A stretch of 64,000 bases of DNA from Flectobacillus major DSM 103 (GCF_000427405.1 NZ_KE386491.1:913001-977000); one strand, 5' to 3'. Shown: positions 45,462 to 54,759, counted from the first letter of the stretch. Program-made: numbers and translations. The notes: generated by a model not told the origin, from the sequence alone.

Positions 45462-46046
45462 ATGATATTTATGAAAAAATATAAAATACTTTCGATGTTA
45501 CTGGCTTTAGGCTTTTTTGTAGGTGCCTGTAAGACTGAAATGATAGAGCCGATAGACTTAGATGCCCTCGAAACAGGTGGGTATGTTCGTACCGTTACTC
45601 CGTATCCTGTGGGGGCTTCAACCTTCAATTATAGTGCCGCCGATATGGCAGGTACTAAAATGGAATTTTTAGCGGAGGCTGTAACGCCAAATAAAGGAGC
45701 TGATTTTGCTTCGTATGAATTGGTTATCAAATTTGTAGATGCAACTCCTGCCAACGGAACCAAAACTACCGCTGCGTTGCCATTGAAGGTGCTCCAAGCA
45801 TCGTCTTTTACCAAAGATGCCACAACAGGCTATCCTAGAGCAACTATCACGGTAACAGGTACTGAGGCGTTGACAGCCACCAAACTTACAACTAGCGATA
45901 TTGCAGTAGGAGATAGATTTGAAATAACTGGTACAATGAAATTGACCAACGGAAAATCATTTTCTATTAGTAATACAGGGGCTAATATTACGGGTGGGGC
46001 TTTTTATAGCTCGCCATTCTTTTATCGTGTCAATGTGATAAAATAG
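45462..46046 (+). CDS. Small lipoprotein of the second SusC/SusD operon
   Basis: 194 residues from ATG 45462; ATG at 45471 gives a better signal (MKKYKILSMLLALGFFVGAC) with lipobox cysteine. The body is beta-rich (ASYELVIKFVDA, RATITVTGTEAL, RFEITGTMKL) and looks like a single Ig-like or carbohydrate-binding sandwich. No family recognised. Its position 23 bases after susD suggests a surface glycan- or ligand-binding protein working with the transporter. A terminator follows 28 bases after the stop. Confidence 0.7.
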   Translation: MIFMKKYKILSMLLALGFFVGACKTEMIEPIDLDALETGGYVRTVTPYPVGASTFNYSAADMAGTKMEFLAEAVTPNKGADFASYELVIKFVDATPANGTKTTAALPLKVLQASSFTKDATTGYPRATITVTGTEALTATKLTTSDIAVGDRFEITGTMKLTNGKSFSISNTGANITGGAFYSSPFFYRVNVIK

Positions 46047-46074
46047 GGTATTAGTAGTTGTTTAAGAATATCTC

Positions 46075-46105
46075 AGAGCCGAGCAAGTTCATCTTGTTCG
46101 GCTTT
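46075..46105 (+). terminator. Terminator after the second SusC/SusD operon
   Basis: Arms 46075-46087 and 46093-46105 pair over 13 bp with two G-U pairs around a 5-base loop (TTCAT), followed by ATCTTTTTC. It ends the three-gene operon. Confidence 0.75.
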
Positions 46106-46200
46106 ATCTTTTTCGTGTTTAGTCATATACAATTGCATAATTGGTCAGTAAGCAGGTGGCTAATTGGTAGCAACTTTGTATCAGCTAAAACGCAATAAAA

Positions 46201-47154
46201 ATGAAATCAGATATTCTTATTTTAGGGGGTACAGGTAGTATTGGATATGCTTTTACCCAAAATCTGCTGGCAAAAAATAGGCCAGTAACTTTGTTGGTTC
46301 GTAATGTGGCAAAAGCTCAGGGCATATTTGAACCAAACCCACTGCTAGAAATAATAGAGGGCGATGCCCAAAACGGAGCGTTATTAAAGGAATTGGCTCA
46401 AGACAAAAAGGTGATTTTTCATGGCATTAATTATCCGTATCACGAATGGAAAGTAAATATGATGTCGGTAACTCAGCGTATTATTGAGGCCGCTAGTATT
46501 AATAATGCTCAAATTATTTTTCCTGGCAATGTCTATAATTATGGTAATATGGCTACGCCAATTGTAGAAAATAGCCCCGAAAAACCGTGTTCCATAAAAG
46601 GACAACTTCGTGTTGAGCTGGAAACAACTTTGAGAGAAGCTGCTCGGCAAGGAAAATGTAATGTTTTGATAGTAAGGCTCCCCGATTTTTGGGGCGAAAA
46701 TGTTCAAAACGAAGGAGTAAAGCCTATTTTTATGAATGCCTTAAAAGGTAAAGCCATGCCATGGCTTATTAGGATAGATATTCCTCATCAAGCGGTTTAT
46801 ACGCCCGATGCCGCTGAAATAATGGTAAGGCTGATGCTGGCAACAGCTAATAGTACTTTTGAACTTTATAATTATGGTGGGCAAATCCATGACAATATCC
46901 AGACACTTTTTGAGCAAATTGCTAAGCAGGCTCATGTAAAGCCCAAATTTATGGTATATCCCAAATGGATGGTAGCCATTTTGGCTTGGTTTATTCCTGT
47001 GCTGAAGGAAATACAAGAAATGTATTATCTCTATGAGAATACAGTAGTGCTAAATGATGATAAGCTAAGAAATTTGTTTCCCGACTTTCATGAAACATCT
47101 TTGGAGGAAGCTATTCAAAATACTTTACGTTGGTTTAAACAATATTCAAAATGA
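46201..47154 (+). CDS. NAD-dependent epimerase/dehydratase-like protein
   Basis: 317 residues with an N-terminal Rossmann motif GGTGSIGYA (residues 9-17) and an atypical-SDR layout. The usual Y-x3-K catalytic pair is not obvious; YNYGNMA near 111-117 and SIKGQLRVELE near 130 stand where it would be, so it may bind NAD(P) without classic SDR chemistry. It overlaps the next gene by 4 bases (ATGA), suggesting translational coupling. No substrate can be assigned. Confidence 0.8.
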   Translation: MKSDILILGGTGSIGYAFTQNLLAKNRPVTLLVRNVAKAQGIFEPNPLLEIIEGDAQNGALLKELAQDKKVIFHGINYPYHEWKVNMMSVTQRIIEAASINNAQIIFPGNVYNYGNMATPIVENSPEKPCSIKGQLRVELETTLREAARQGKCNVLIVRLPDFWGENVQNEGVKPIFMNALKGKAMPWLIRIDIPHQAVYTPDAAEIMVRLMLATANSTFELYNYGGQIHDNIQTLFEQIAKQAHVKPKFMVYPKWMVAILAWFIPVLKEIQEMYYLYENTVVLNDDKLRNLFPDFHETSLEEAIQNTLRWFKQYSK

Positions 47155-47492
47155 TGAAAACTTTATTGAAATTAGAAGAATTGGCTCAGTTTGTAGCAGG
47201 AATAATACTTTTCAACTATTTGCCTTATGCTTGGTGGTATTTTTTGGTATTGATTTTACTGCCAGATATTGGAATGTTGGGTTACTTGATTAATACCAAA
47301 ACAGGAGCATGGATATACAACCTATTTCACCACAAAGCAGTTGCCCTTACGATATTAACAATAGGATATTATCAGCACAACCATATTTTACTTTTGGTAG
47401 GAGTGATATTGTGGAGTCATGCGGCAATGGATAGATTGATGGGCTATGGCCTAAAATACGAGGATTCCTTTAAGCATACTTCGCTGAGTTAG
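47151..47492 (+). CDS. DUF4260-family small membrane protein
   Basis: 113 residues with about three hydrophobic segments (16-33, 35-48 and 65-90) and the DUF4260 pattern ELAQFVAG, LLPDIGMLGYLIN and LWSHAAMDRLMGYGLKY. Function unknown for the family. Its ATG overlaps the stop of the preceding epimerase-like gene. It ends one base before the end of the convergent AraC gene, so no room is left for a separate terminator. Confidence 0.85.
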   Translation: MMKTLLKLEELAQFVAGIILFNYLPYAWWYFLVLILLPDIGMLGYLINTKTGAWIYNLFHHKAVALTILTIGYYQHNHILLLVGVILWSHAAMDRLMGYGLKYEDSFKHTSLS

Positions 47493-48500
47493 CTATACCA
47501 AGAGTCTGTTTCTAAACATGGTGGGTGTTTGACCTGTCCATTTTTTGAAAGACCGAAAAAATACACTTGGGTCGGAATAGCCAAGCAAATACGCAATGTC
47601 GGTGGTACTAGAATGAACCTGCTGAAGATGTTTTATGGCTAGTTCTTTCCGAGATTGCTCTAAAAGTTGCTGAAAAGTAATACCTTCTGCTTTGAGCTTT
47701 TGCTGGATACTTCTAATGCCAATGCCCAGTTGTTTGGCAATATTACCAAGTGAAGGTTCTTCTCCTTTGAGGCTTTTTACAATTTCGACCCTAATAATAT
47801 CGCTAAACGCTTCTTTGGGCTGGAGCTGTGCCAGTAAATCCTGAGCGTGTTGTTCAAAGATATTGAATAAATGAGGATTGGCATTGATAATACGCCTTTC
47901 TAGTAGACTTTTTGAAAATATCATCTTGTTTTCTGAACTATTAAAATAGACAGGACATCCAAAAACACGTTGATATTCTGCTACATCGGCAGTGGGTGGG
48001 TACATAAGATAGATGGCATCGAGGGGAAAATCAGACTGCGATAAGGCCCTAAATGCACTAATATATACCGACATTTCTGACTCTACGGCATAATGAGGAT
48101 AAATAATGTCGGTCGAATTTACTTCAAATTTAAGAATAACTTGTTGTTCGGTATGTTCTTGAATGGTCATTACTGCATTACAAGCAATATCTTGATACTG
48201 ACAAAGTTTGTCGATGGCCTTGCCCATAGTGGGCGAGTGCATCATGATATATGCCAGAATACCTACCGAGACAGGATTGATGATTTCGCCCATACACACA
48301 GGAATATTAGGCATTTGAGAATACGCTATGACTTCTTGCCAAATAGCCTGTACTGTTTTGATAGCAAGCCTATTATCGGGGTTGTTTAGAATGACTGGGT
48401 CTATTCCAACAGCATCAATAATGGCTTGTTGTGGAACGCCTTTGCACTGAGCAGCCCATAAAATCATATTGACCGACCCAACCGAGAGTGTTTTGTTCAT
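47493..48500 (-). CDS. AraC-family transcriptional regulator with N-terminal ligand domain
   Basis: 335 residues from the ATG at 48498-48500 (MNKTLSVGSV). A longer frame begins with TTG at 48536, but that start lies inside a stem-loop that ends the upstream gene, so the ATG is preferred. The N-terminal about 200 residues resemble the arabinose-binding-like domain of OruR/ArgR-type AraC regulators. The C-terminus is the double helix-turn-helix domain (SLGNIAKQLGIGIRSIQQKL and the TDIAYLLGYSDPSVFFRSFKKWTG region). It may regulate the convergent epimerase/DUF4260 pair or the upstream M42 peptidase gene. Confidence 0.9.
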   Translation of the reverse strand: MNKTLSVGSVNMILWAAQCKGVPQQAIIDAVGIDPVILNNPDNRLAIKTVQAIWQEVIAYSQMPNIPVCMGEIINPVSVGILAYIMMHSPTMGKAIDKLCQYQDIACNAVMTIQEHTEQQVILKFEVNSTDIIYPHYAVESEMSVYISAFRALSQSDFPLDAIYLMYPPTADVAEYQRVFGCPVYFNSSENKMIFSKSLLERRIINANPHLFNIFEQHAQDLLAQLQPKEAFSDIIRVEIVKSLKGEEPSLGNIAKQLGIGIRSIQQKLKAEGITFQQLLEQSRKELAIKHLQQVHSSTTDIAYLLGYSDPSVFFRSFKKWTGQTPTMFRNRLLV

Positions 48501-48513
48501 AGGTATTGGGCAT

Positions 48514-48541
48514 AGAGATTGGGCCCCAAAGCCCAATCTCT
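48514..48541 (-). terminator. Stem-loop between the M42 peptidase gene and the AraC gene
   Basis: Arms 48514-48524 and 48531-48541 form an 11-bp perfect stem (AGAGATTGGGC) with a 6-base loop, 9 bases after the peptidase stop on the minus strand and 14 bases before the AraC ATG. It may terminate the peptidase transcript. No U-tract is evident. Confidence 0.5.
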
Positions 48542-48549
48542 ACCTTAAC

Positions 48550-49620
48550 TTATTTGATGTATCTCCAATCTTCATTGCCTTGTAGTGCTAGCAACGAATC
48601 ATAAATCAATTGAATTACTGCACTAACATCGTCTTTATGAACCGTTTCTACGGTTGTGTGCATATATTTCAATGGCAATGAAATCAAGGCCGATGCTACG
48701 CCCTCTGTTGCATACGCAAATGAGTCGGTGTCTGTACCAGTAGAACGTGATACCGCTTGGCGTTGAAACGGAATATTTTTTTGAGTAGCCACATCAATAA
48801 TAAAATCACGAAGGTTGTTTTGTACCGCAGGGCCATAGCAAATAACGGGGCCTTTGCCACATTTTAGGTCACCTTGTTCTTTTTTATTGTACATAGGAGC
48901 TTGCGTATCGTGGGTTACATCGGTAACAATTGCTACATCGGGCTTGAGGCGACGTACTATCATTTCGGCACCACGCAAACCAATTTCTTCCTGTACGGCA
49001 TTAACAACATATAAAGTAAATGGAAGCGTAACATTGTTTTCTTTCAGCATACGAGCCACCTCTGCAATCATAAAACCTCCAACACGGTTGTCGAGAGCAC
49101 GACCCACATAGTAACGATTGTTGAGTTCGGTTAGGCCGTCTTCAAAAGTCACAACAGTGCCTACATGAATTCCCATTTCTTCAACTTCTTTTTTATTGGC
49201 AGCACCAAGGTCGATAAAAATGTCGTTTACCGTTGGTGCTTTGTCTTTGGCAAGGTCACGCACGTGAATAGCAGGGTAGCCAAATACACCTTTTACTACG
49301 CCATTTTTGGTATGCAAATTACAACGCATCGACGGAGCAATTACGGCATCAGAACCACCATTGCGACGTACAAAAACATAACCGTTGTCGTCGATATAGT
49401 TGACAAACCATGAAATTTCGTCGGCATGAGCCTCGATAACTACTTTGTAAGGCTGTCCAGGGTTAATAACTCCTACAGCAGTACCATAAACATCAATAAT
49501 TGTTTCATCGATGTAAGGCTTCAAATAATCAAGCCAAATTTGTTGTCCAGAAGCTTCAAAGCCTGTTGGAGAGGCATTGTTGAGGTATTCGTAAAGGAAT
49601 TTTTTTGCGTTTTCAGTCAT
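48550..49620 (-). CDS. M42-family glutamyl aminopeptidase
   Basis: 356 residues of the M42 di-metal aminopeptidase family, cytosolic dodecameric peptide-trimming enzymes. Metal and catalytic residues are visible: EAHADEIS (H65, D67), GRALDNRVGG near 177, the paired glutamates in NAVQEEIGLRG near 212, VTDVTHDT near 237 and a final histidine in KYMHTTVE near 325. It has no signal peptide. The upstream minus-strand region contains a decayed gene remnant rather than an operon partner. Confidence 0.93.
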   Translation of the reverse strand: MTENAKKFLYEYLNNASPTGFEASGQQIWLDYLKPYIDETIIDVYGTAVGVINPGQPYKVVIEAHADEISWFVNYIDDNGYVFVRRNGGSDAVIAPSMRCNLHTKNGVVKGVFGYPAIHVRDLAKDKAPTVNDIFIDLGAANKKEVEEMGIHVGTVVTFEDGLTELNNRYYVGRALDNRVGGFMIAEVARMLKENNVTLPFTLYVVNAVQEEIGLRGAEMIVRRLKPDVAIVTDVTHDTQAPMYNKKEQGDLKCGKGPVICYGPAVQNNLRDFIIDVATQKNIPFQRQAVSRSTGTDTDSFAYATEGVASALISLPLKYMHTTVETVHKDDVSAVIQLIYDSLLALQGNEDWRYIK

Positions 49621-49623
49621 AAT

Positions 49624-50242
49624 TTATTCTATAAAAAATTTATCTAAAAAAGTTTTTAATTGAAAAGGGCAGGAGTGTCAAGATTCCAGTGATTAGGTTC
49701 TAGGAAATCTCGTTCTGCTTCTTTTATTTTTTCTTTTGGGTTTTACTACTTCCTAAAAGTGCTTCTAAATAAGCATAATTTTTTGTTTTACGGGCAGATA
49801 TGGTATAATTCTTATCAGGATATTTTTGGGAGTATCCCTCATAACTTTCCCAACAATCAAAAATTTCTTTGTGTTCAAGATGGATAATTTGTTCAAGCCA
49901 TATTTCTAAATCCTATCTCCAAATCTTGTAAAAGGGTATAAATCTTATTGTCGTTAAATAGCACAATACCAATACTTTCTGTATTGAAGTAGGTATGTGG
50001 ACGAGTTTCTTATAGGTTAAGAGTTGAATGATACTATCAAATGTTTTTCGAGTAATTTTGTCTGGATTGGCATGTTGCATGTATTTTTTACAAGTTGGCC
50101 TAAGTATCCAGTATTATTAGCAAGCAGATTAAAATTTTTTTAGCTTGAGCACGAGGTTGAATTGACCAAGGTTTTGCATTTCAAACGACTCAAATTGTTT
50201 GAAATTTTCTATTTTGAAGTATGCTAAATGATTTTTACCCAT
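49624..50242 (-). pseudogene. Decayed AAA-ATPase cassette remnant
   Basis: Reading the minus strand, ATG at 50240-50242 opens a 37-residue frame (MGKNHLAYFKIENFKQFE, then SFEMQNLGQFNLV) that looks like the start of a RecF/OLD-like AAA ATPase, but it stops at 50129 just where the Walker A motif should begin. Downstream the same strand keeps protein-like segments in different frames: GYLGQLVK, HANPDKITRKTFDSIIQLL, TYFNTESIGIVLFNDNKIYTLLQDLEI, WLEQIIHLEHKEIFDCWESYEGYSQKYPDKNY, and a last piece ERDFLEPNHWNLDTPALFN that would continue as LKTFLDKFFIE if one T were restored near 49659. At least four frame changes and a large internal deletion are implied. The ATPase call rests on the N-terminal pattern only. 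Confidence 0.6.
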
Positions 50243-50270
50243 TGAATACTCCTTTTCAACAAAAATACAA

Positions 50271-50301
50271 AACCCCAAAGGTTTTAAAAGCCTTTGGGGT
50301 T
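50271..50301 (-). terminator. Terminator of the carboxylase gene
   Basis: Arms 50271-50281 and 50291-50301 form an 11-bp perfect stem (AACCCCAAAGG) with a 9-base loop. On the minus strand it is followed by TTTGTATTTTTG, a good U-rich tail. It lies 34 bases after the carboxylase stop. Confidence 0.8.
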
Positions 50302-50334
50302 AACAAATATAAAAACATCTTTATAAAAGAACGA

Positions 50335-51891
50335 CTACAATGGAATATTGCCATGTTTTTTACGAGGCAGTGTAGCTACTTTATTTTCTAACATACCAAA
50401 AGCACGAATCAGTTTTTGGCGTGTTTCGGACGGCAAGATAACTTCGTCGATATACCCTCTGTGAGCTGCACGATAAGGATTTGCAAATTTTTCGGTATAC
50501 TCATCCACTTTTTCCTGTAACTTCTCTTCAGGATTTTCGGCCTCAGCAATTTCCTTTTTAAAGATAATTTCGGCAGCACCTTTGGCACCCATTACAGCGA
50601 TTTCGGCTGTTGGCCAAGCATAGTTCATATCAGCACCGATATGCTTTGAGTTCATTACGTCGTATGCTCCACCATAAGCTTTACGGGTAATTACGGTAAT
50701 TCGGGGTACTGTAGCTTCACAGAAAGCATACAATAATTTTGCTCCGTGAGTAATAATGCCACCCCATTCTTGGTTGGTGCCTGGCATAAAGCCCGGTACA
50801 TCTTCCAATACCAATAACGGAATGTTGAAGCAATCGCAGAAACGTACAAAGCGGGCAGCTTTCATACTAGCGTGGATGTCTAATACACCTGCCATAACCG
50901 CTGGCTGATTGGCTACAATACCGATACTTTTTCCAGCTAATCGAGCAAAACCTACTACAATATTTTCAGCATAATTTTTATGAACTTCAAAGAAAGAATC
51001 GCTATCGGCGATATGCTCAATAACCTCTTTGATGTCGTAAGGCTGATTGGGATTTTCTGGAATAATTTTATCTAAGTCAAGACGAACCTCATCGCCAGTT
51101 TCGTAAGGGAGGGCAGGAGCTGAGTCTTCGCAGTTTTGAGGAACATACGATAATAGTTTTTTGATATCATTGATACATGCCACCTCGTTGGCACATGAAA
51201 AATGAGTAACGCCCGATTTGGTTGAATGCGTAGAGGCTCCCCCTAGCTCTTCGGATGTAACAATTTCGTGAGTAACGGTTTTTACGACATTGGGGCCAGT
51301 AACAAACATATACGAGGTATTTTCAACCATCAAAATGAAGTCGGTAATAGCAGGAGAATACACTGCTCCGCCTGCACATGGACCCATTACGGCTGAAATT
51401 TGAGGAATAACGCCCGATGCTAAGGTATTCTTATAAAAAATATCGGCATAGCCAGCCAGCGACATTACGCCCTCTTGAATACGAGCCCCCCCCGAATCGT
51501 TTAGACCAATGATTGGTGCTCCATTTTTCATGGCTAAGTCCATTACTTTACAGATTTTTTCTGCAAAAGTTTCGGATAAAGCTCCACCAAAAACTGTAAA
51601 ATCTTGGGCAAATACATAAACAAGCCGCCCATGGACAGTACCGTATCCTGTAACAACTCCATCGCCCAAATAATATTCTTTATCTAGGCCAAAATCTTTA
51701 CAACGGTGCATGACAAATTTGCCAATCTCTTCAAAAGAGCCTTCGTCCAACAAAAGAGCTATACGCTCACGAGCGGTAAGCTTGCCTTTTTTGTGTTGTG
51801 CTTCAATACGCTTTTCTCCGCCTCCAAGTAGGGCTTCTGCATTTTTACGAGCTAAAATTTCAAATTTCTCTTGGTTTGTCTTTACCTTCAT
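50335..51891 (-). CDS. pccB: Acyl-CoA carboxylase beta subunit (propionyl-CoA carboxylase type)
   Basis: 518 residues with the N- and C-terminal carboxyltransferase domains of the PccB/MmdA family. Landmarks: [12 protein letters not shown] near 33, [14 protein letters not shown] near 132, [12 protein letters not shown] near 170, [18 protein letters not shown] near 375 and [10 protein letters not shown] near 418. It transfers carboxyl from biotin to propionyl-CoA (or acts as a methylmalonyl-CoA decarboxylase alpha chain). Biotin carrier and carboxylase subunits are not adjacent, so the exact acyl substrate is inferred. Confidence 0.93.
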   Translation of the reverse strand: MKVKTNQEKFEILARKNAEALLGGGEKRIEAQHKKGKLTARERIALLLDEGSFEEIGKFVMHRCKDFGLDKEYYLGDGVVTGYGTVHGRLVYVFAQDFTVFGGALSETFAEKICKVMDLAMKNGAPIIGLNDSGGARIQEGVMSLAGYADIFYKNTLASGVIPQISAVMGPCAGGAVYSPAITDFILMVENTSYMFVTGPNVVKTVTHEIVTSEELGGASTHSTKSGVTHFSCANEVACINDIKKLLSYVPQNCEDSAPALPYETGDEVRLDLDKIIPENPNQPYDIKEVIEHIADSDSFFEVHKNYAENIVVGFARLAGKSIGIVANQPAVMAGVLDIHASMKAARFVRFCDCFNIPLLVLEDVPGFMPGTNQEWGGIITHGAKLLYAFCEATVPRITVITRKAYGGAYDVMNSKHIGADMNYAWPTAEIAVMGAKGAAEIIFKKEIAEAENPEEKLQEKVDEYTEKFANPYRAAHRGYIDEVILPSETRQKLIRAFGMLENKVATLPRKKHGNIPL

Positions 51892-51924
51892 GGTATCCTA
51901 TGGTATTTGTTTTGTATAGAGTAC

Positions 51925-51932
51925 CAAATATA
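51925..51932 (-). promoter_or_regulatory. Possible -7 box for the carboxylase gene
   Basis: On the minus strand TATATTTG lies 33 bases before the ATG at 51891, matching TAnnTTTG. No TTG is found at the expected -33 distance, so support is partial. Confidence 0.3.
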
Positions 51933-52030
51933 AAGGGCAAAAATTAGATAACGTGTAAAATTGATATAGTTTCTTGAAAATTGTATATTTCATAGGAATG
52001 CTTTTGAATTATTCTTAGATAATTATTTTC

Positions 52031-53524
52031 CTAAAAGGAAATGATAGCATCTTTGGCAATATACAAGCCTCCATCTATTTTAATTTGAACAGGTCTAAGT
52101 ACTTTATTATCAATATTGATAATATGCGAGTTGGTTACTCGCATTGAGTGGTAGTTTTGGGGAAAACAATTGCAAGACCAGTTTTGAGGGGTGTTCCAAT
52201 ACCCCGACTGCAAAGAGTTAATCCATAAGGGTTGAGGACCCGTTGGTGCAATTTTGACCAATAGTTGATTTTCCATTAAATTGTTTGTCCACATATTAGC
52301 AGCGGCTATGATTCCCCTTGCCGAAAAGTGAAGACCATCGGGGCGGTCGCTTCCATCCATACCTTCATGATTATCGATAATACTGTTGAGGTCGGGGCCT
52401 CTGTAGGCATAAGGGGTATGGGCAATAGTATGTAATTGGGCTTCCAAAGGATTGGGATATACCCACCCTAGGTAGCTGTCGAGGGCTATTACCCAGCTTA
52501 GATTGGGTATTTTGCTATCTTCTCGGCTTTTGACAATATAGCCATTCATCCATCTTTTGATATCATCGGCAGGGGCTTCTCGTTCGTTGACACCGTGCAG
52601 CGTAAGCACAGTTCTAACACCAGTTAGTGGCACATACAGTTGTAGAATGTTTTTTAGGTTGATATAAGGCATTCCTATATTGGCATTTACAAATGAATGA
52701 TAAAAATAAATGTTATAGGCCGCTTTGTACCAGTATTCGCTAGTAGTACCACCAAAAGCAGCATTATAAATGAGTATAGGAACGTTGAGCTGGCGACTCA
52801 AAGAATCGCCTAAAATACTCCAAAACCAAGGAATATCGCTAAAGGGGCTCATTCCTGAGTTATTGGTAATTTGCTTGAACCTAAGTATAGGTAATACGTT
52901 GGCATCGCCAGTAGCTAGGTAATTACACCAAGTAGAATCGGTATTACTAGCGGGTTGGTATCTGGGGTAACGTCCTTCACAACTGGGTACTTTACCCATT
53001 TCTATGCAATTGACACGGTCGTCGGTAGCATCGGGGCCTGTTACACCGTACGAGCCCCCTTGAGCATTTGAATGCCCCACACTGATGAGTACCTCGCCTA
53101 CACCAATGCGTTCAATCGTGATAGAGTCTTGGATTGTATTGTTGACCAATGTTCTGATTTTGAGGTTATACCAACCTCCTTTGGCATTGATTTTACCTAC
53201 AAAAGCATTTAGAATATTTCCCTGACTTACAGTTTGCCAAGTACTAGCCACAATAGTATCTAAGCGGCTTTGTTCTGTTCTTGGTATTAATTGGGCTTCT
53301 ATTTTGTCGCAGGGCTTGTCGACATGCCCTGTAATATAGAGGTCTGCCTTGTTGGAAACATCTCGCTGAATTACAGCACGTGGTACAGGAAACCGAATGT
53401 TTAACTGAGCAATACTTACAATTGGTAACATTAATAGCAATGCAACATAGTATAGTTTGGGTGTGTATGTTATTGATACACGGAGGATTGAAGTTGGTTT
53501 TAACGTGAATGGTATATATTTCAT
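52031..53524 (-). CDS. SGNH/sialate O-acetylesterase-like secreted esterase
   Basis: 497 residues with an N-terminal signal-anchor-like segment (24-40, ending VSIAQ). SGNH blocks: S152 in VGHSNAQGG, a glycine block NAAFGGTTSEYW near 254, HGVNE near 310 and DGLHFSARG (Asp and His) near 399. Classic sialate esterases have GQSN; here Gln is replaced by His. The C-terminal 70 residues (from about 430) form a separate small beta-rich domain. It probably removes O-acetyl groups from a glycan in the periplasm or at the surface; the substrate is unknown. Divergent from porQ. Confidence 0.8.
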   Translation of the reverse strand: MKYIPFTLKPTSILRVSITYTPKLYYVALLLMLPIVSIAQLNIRFPVPRAVIQRDVSNKADLYITGHVDKPCDKIEAQLIPRTEQSRLDTIVASTWQTVSQGNILNAFVGKINAKGGWYNLKIRTLVNNTIQDSITIERIGVGEVLISVGHSNAQGGSYGVTGPDATDDRVNCIEMGKVPSCEGRYPRYQPASNTDSTWCNYLATGDANVLPILRFKQITNNSGMSPFSDIPWFWSILGDSLSRQLNVPILIYNAAFGGTTSEYWYKAAYNIYFYHSFVNANIGMPYINLKNILQLYVPLTGVRTVLTLHGVNEREAPADDIKRWMNGYIVKSREDSKIPNLSWVIALDSYLGWVYPNPLEAQLHTIAHTPYAYRGPDLNSIIDNHEGMDGSDRPDGLHFSARGIIAAANMWTNNLMENQLLVKIAPTGPQPLWINSLQSGYWNTPQNWSCNCFPQNYHSMRVTNSHIINIDNKVLRPVQIKIDGGLYIAKDAIISF

Positions 53525-53587
53525 GGCTAAATGGTTCTTAGAAAGATTTGTTTAAATAAATTCGTCCGAGGTGTAGGAGATAAAGGC

Positions 53588-53595
53588 TATCTTTG
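53588..53595 (+). promoter_or_regulatory. -7 box upstream of porQ
   Basis: TATCTTTG matches the TAnnTTTG box, 73 bases before the ATG at 53669, and is the same octamer as in the promoter at 18638-18645. No TTG lies at the usual -33 distance. Confidence 0.35.
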
Positions 53596-53668
53596 TCAAC
53601 GTATGAGATAATACCTGCCTATAGAGAGTGATTGATTGAAGCCGAAATTTTTATAAAAAGTGTTGATT

Positions 53669-54712
53669 ATGCAATTATTGAAAAGTAAAATAATCCAATA
53701 TTTATTTTACGGAATAATCATATTAAATAACCAAGTTTTGATTGGACAAATAAGGGATAATACATCTTATACTTTTTTGAATATACCTTCCAATCCAACA
53801 GTAGCGGCTTTGGGTGGGTATCGGGTAAGCCAAAGCAAAACTACGGTAAATAGCTTTTTACAAAACCCAGCCTTGTTAGACTCTACACATCAGAATGTGC
53901 TAAGCCTCAATTATATGCCATATTTTCAAGCAGGGCAATTGGCTTCGGTAGCGTATGCTCCAACAATATTAGGACATACCTGGGGAATAGGTGTGCAATA
54001 CCTCGACTATGGCAAACTACAACGAACCGATGCCGTCGGTAATGTTCTTGGCGAGTTTTCGGCCAATGATTATGCTATTACAATTGCCACATCACAACGG
54101 CAGGGAAATATTACATTTGGTGGAAGCTTAAAATATGTGGGTTCGGTAATTGAGCAGTTGGGCTCATCAGCAGTGATGCTCGATGTAGGAGGGTATTTTA
54201 AGCATCCCGTTTATGACTTAACCTATGGAATAGCAGTAAAAAATATCGGTTTTGTACTCAAAGAGTTTTCTCCGACTAGTACCAGTAATTTGCCTTTTGA
54301 TGTACAAATGGGTGTATCTTTCAAACCTCAATACATGCCTGCTCGTTTTTCGCTCAATGCTCATCATCTTTATCAATTTGATATTGCCTATGCCAACCCC
54401 AGTGTTGTTGTAAAAGACCTTAATGGCAATACCGTATCGACAAAAGTGAGTTGGCCAGATAAAATTGCTCGTCATTTGTCTTTTGGTGCCGAATTATTAT
54501 TAAGCAAGCATGTTAACCTATTATTGGGCTATAATCATTTGTTAAATAGAGAATTAAGCCTAAGTTCAGCGGCTGGCCTCAGTGGTTTTTCGGGTGGAAT
54601 CGTTATTAGAAGTAAAATATTTGAACTGTACTATAGCTATTCAGGTTATCATGCTAGCGGAAACTTGAGTAGTTTTGGGATAATTTTAGATTTAAAACGT
54701 TTGATAAAATAG
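53669..54712 (+). CDS. porQ: Type IX secretion system protein PorQ
   Basis: 347 residues from ATG 53669; the in-frame GTG at 53660 is less likely. Signal peptide to about VLIGQ, then the PorQ/PorV-like barrel: FLNIPSNPTVAALGGYRVS near 29-47, FLQNPALLD near 55 and SLNYMPYFQAG near 70, ending in the strand LSSFGIILDLK. PorQ sits in the outer membrane and works with PorU, PorV and PorZ in the attachment complex that anchors type IX cargo. Rows of AALGG and QNPA motifs are typical of this family. hslU follows 47 bases downstream. Confidence 0.88.
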   Translation: MQLLKSKIIQYLFYGIIILNNQVLIGQIRDNTSYTFLNIPSNPTVAALGGYRVSQSKTTVNSFLQNPALLDSTHQNVLSLNYMPYFQAGQLASVAYAPTILGHTWGIGVQYLDYGKLQRTDAVGNVLGEFSANDYAITIATSQRQGNITFGGSLKYVGSVIEQLGSSAVMLDVGGYFKHPVYDLTYGIAVKNIGFVLKEFSPTSTSNLPFDVQMGVSFKPQYMPARFSLNAHHLYQFDIAYANPSVVVKDLNGNTVSTKVSWPDKIARHLSFGAELLLSKHVNLLLGYNHLLNRELSLSSAAGLSGFSGGIVIRSKIFELYYSYSGYHASGNLSSFGIILDLKRLIK

Positions 54713-54718
54713 TTAAGT

Positions 54719-54743
54719 CTGTAACAGCATTTTGCTATTACAG
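54719..54743 (+). terminator. Small hairpin between porQ and hslU
   Basis: Arms 54719-54729 and 54733-54743 pair with one mismatch around a TTT loop. There is no U-tract, so a partial terminator at most. Confidence 0.3.
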
Positions 54744-54759
54744 TATCCAATCACAGAAT

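Noticed and set aside
48501-48536. Longer AraC reading frame from a TTG codon
   Set aside because: The added 12 codons lie in the stem-loop after the peptidase gene; the ATG at 48500 gives a normal AraC N-terminus.
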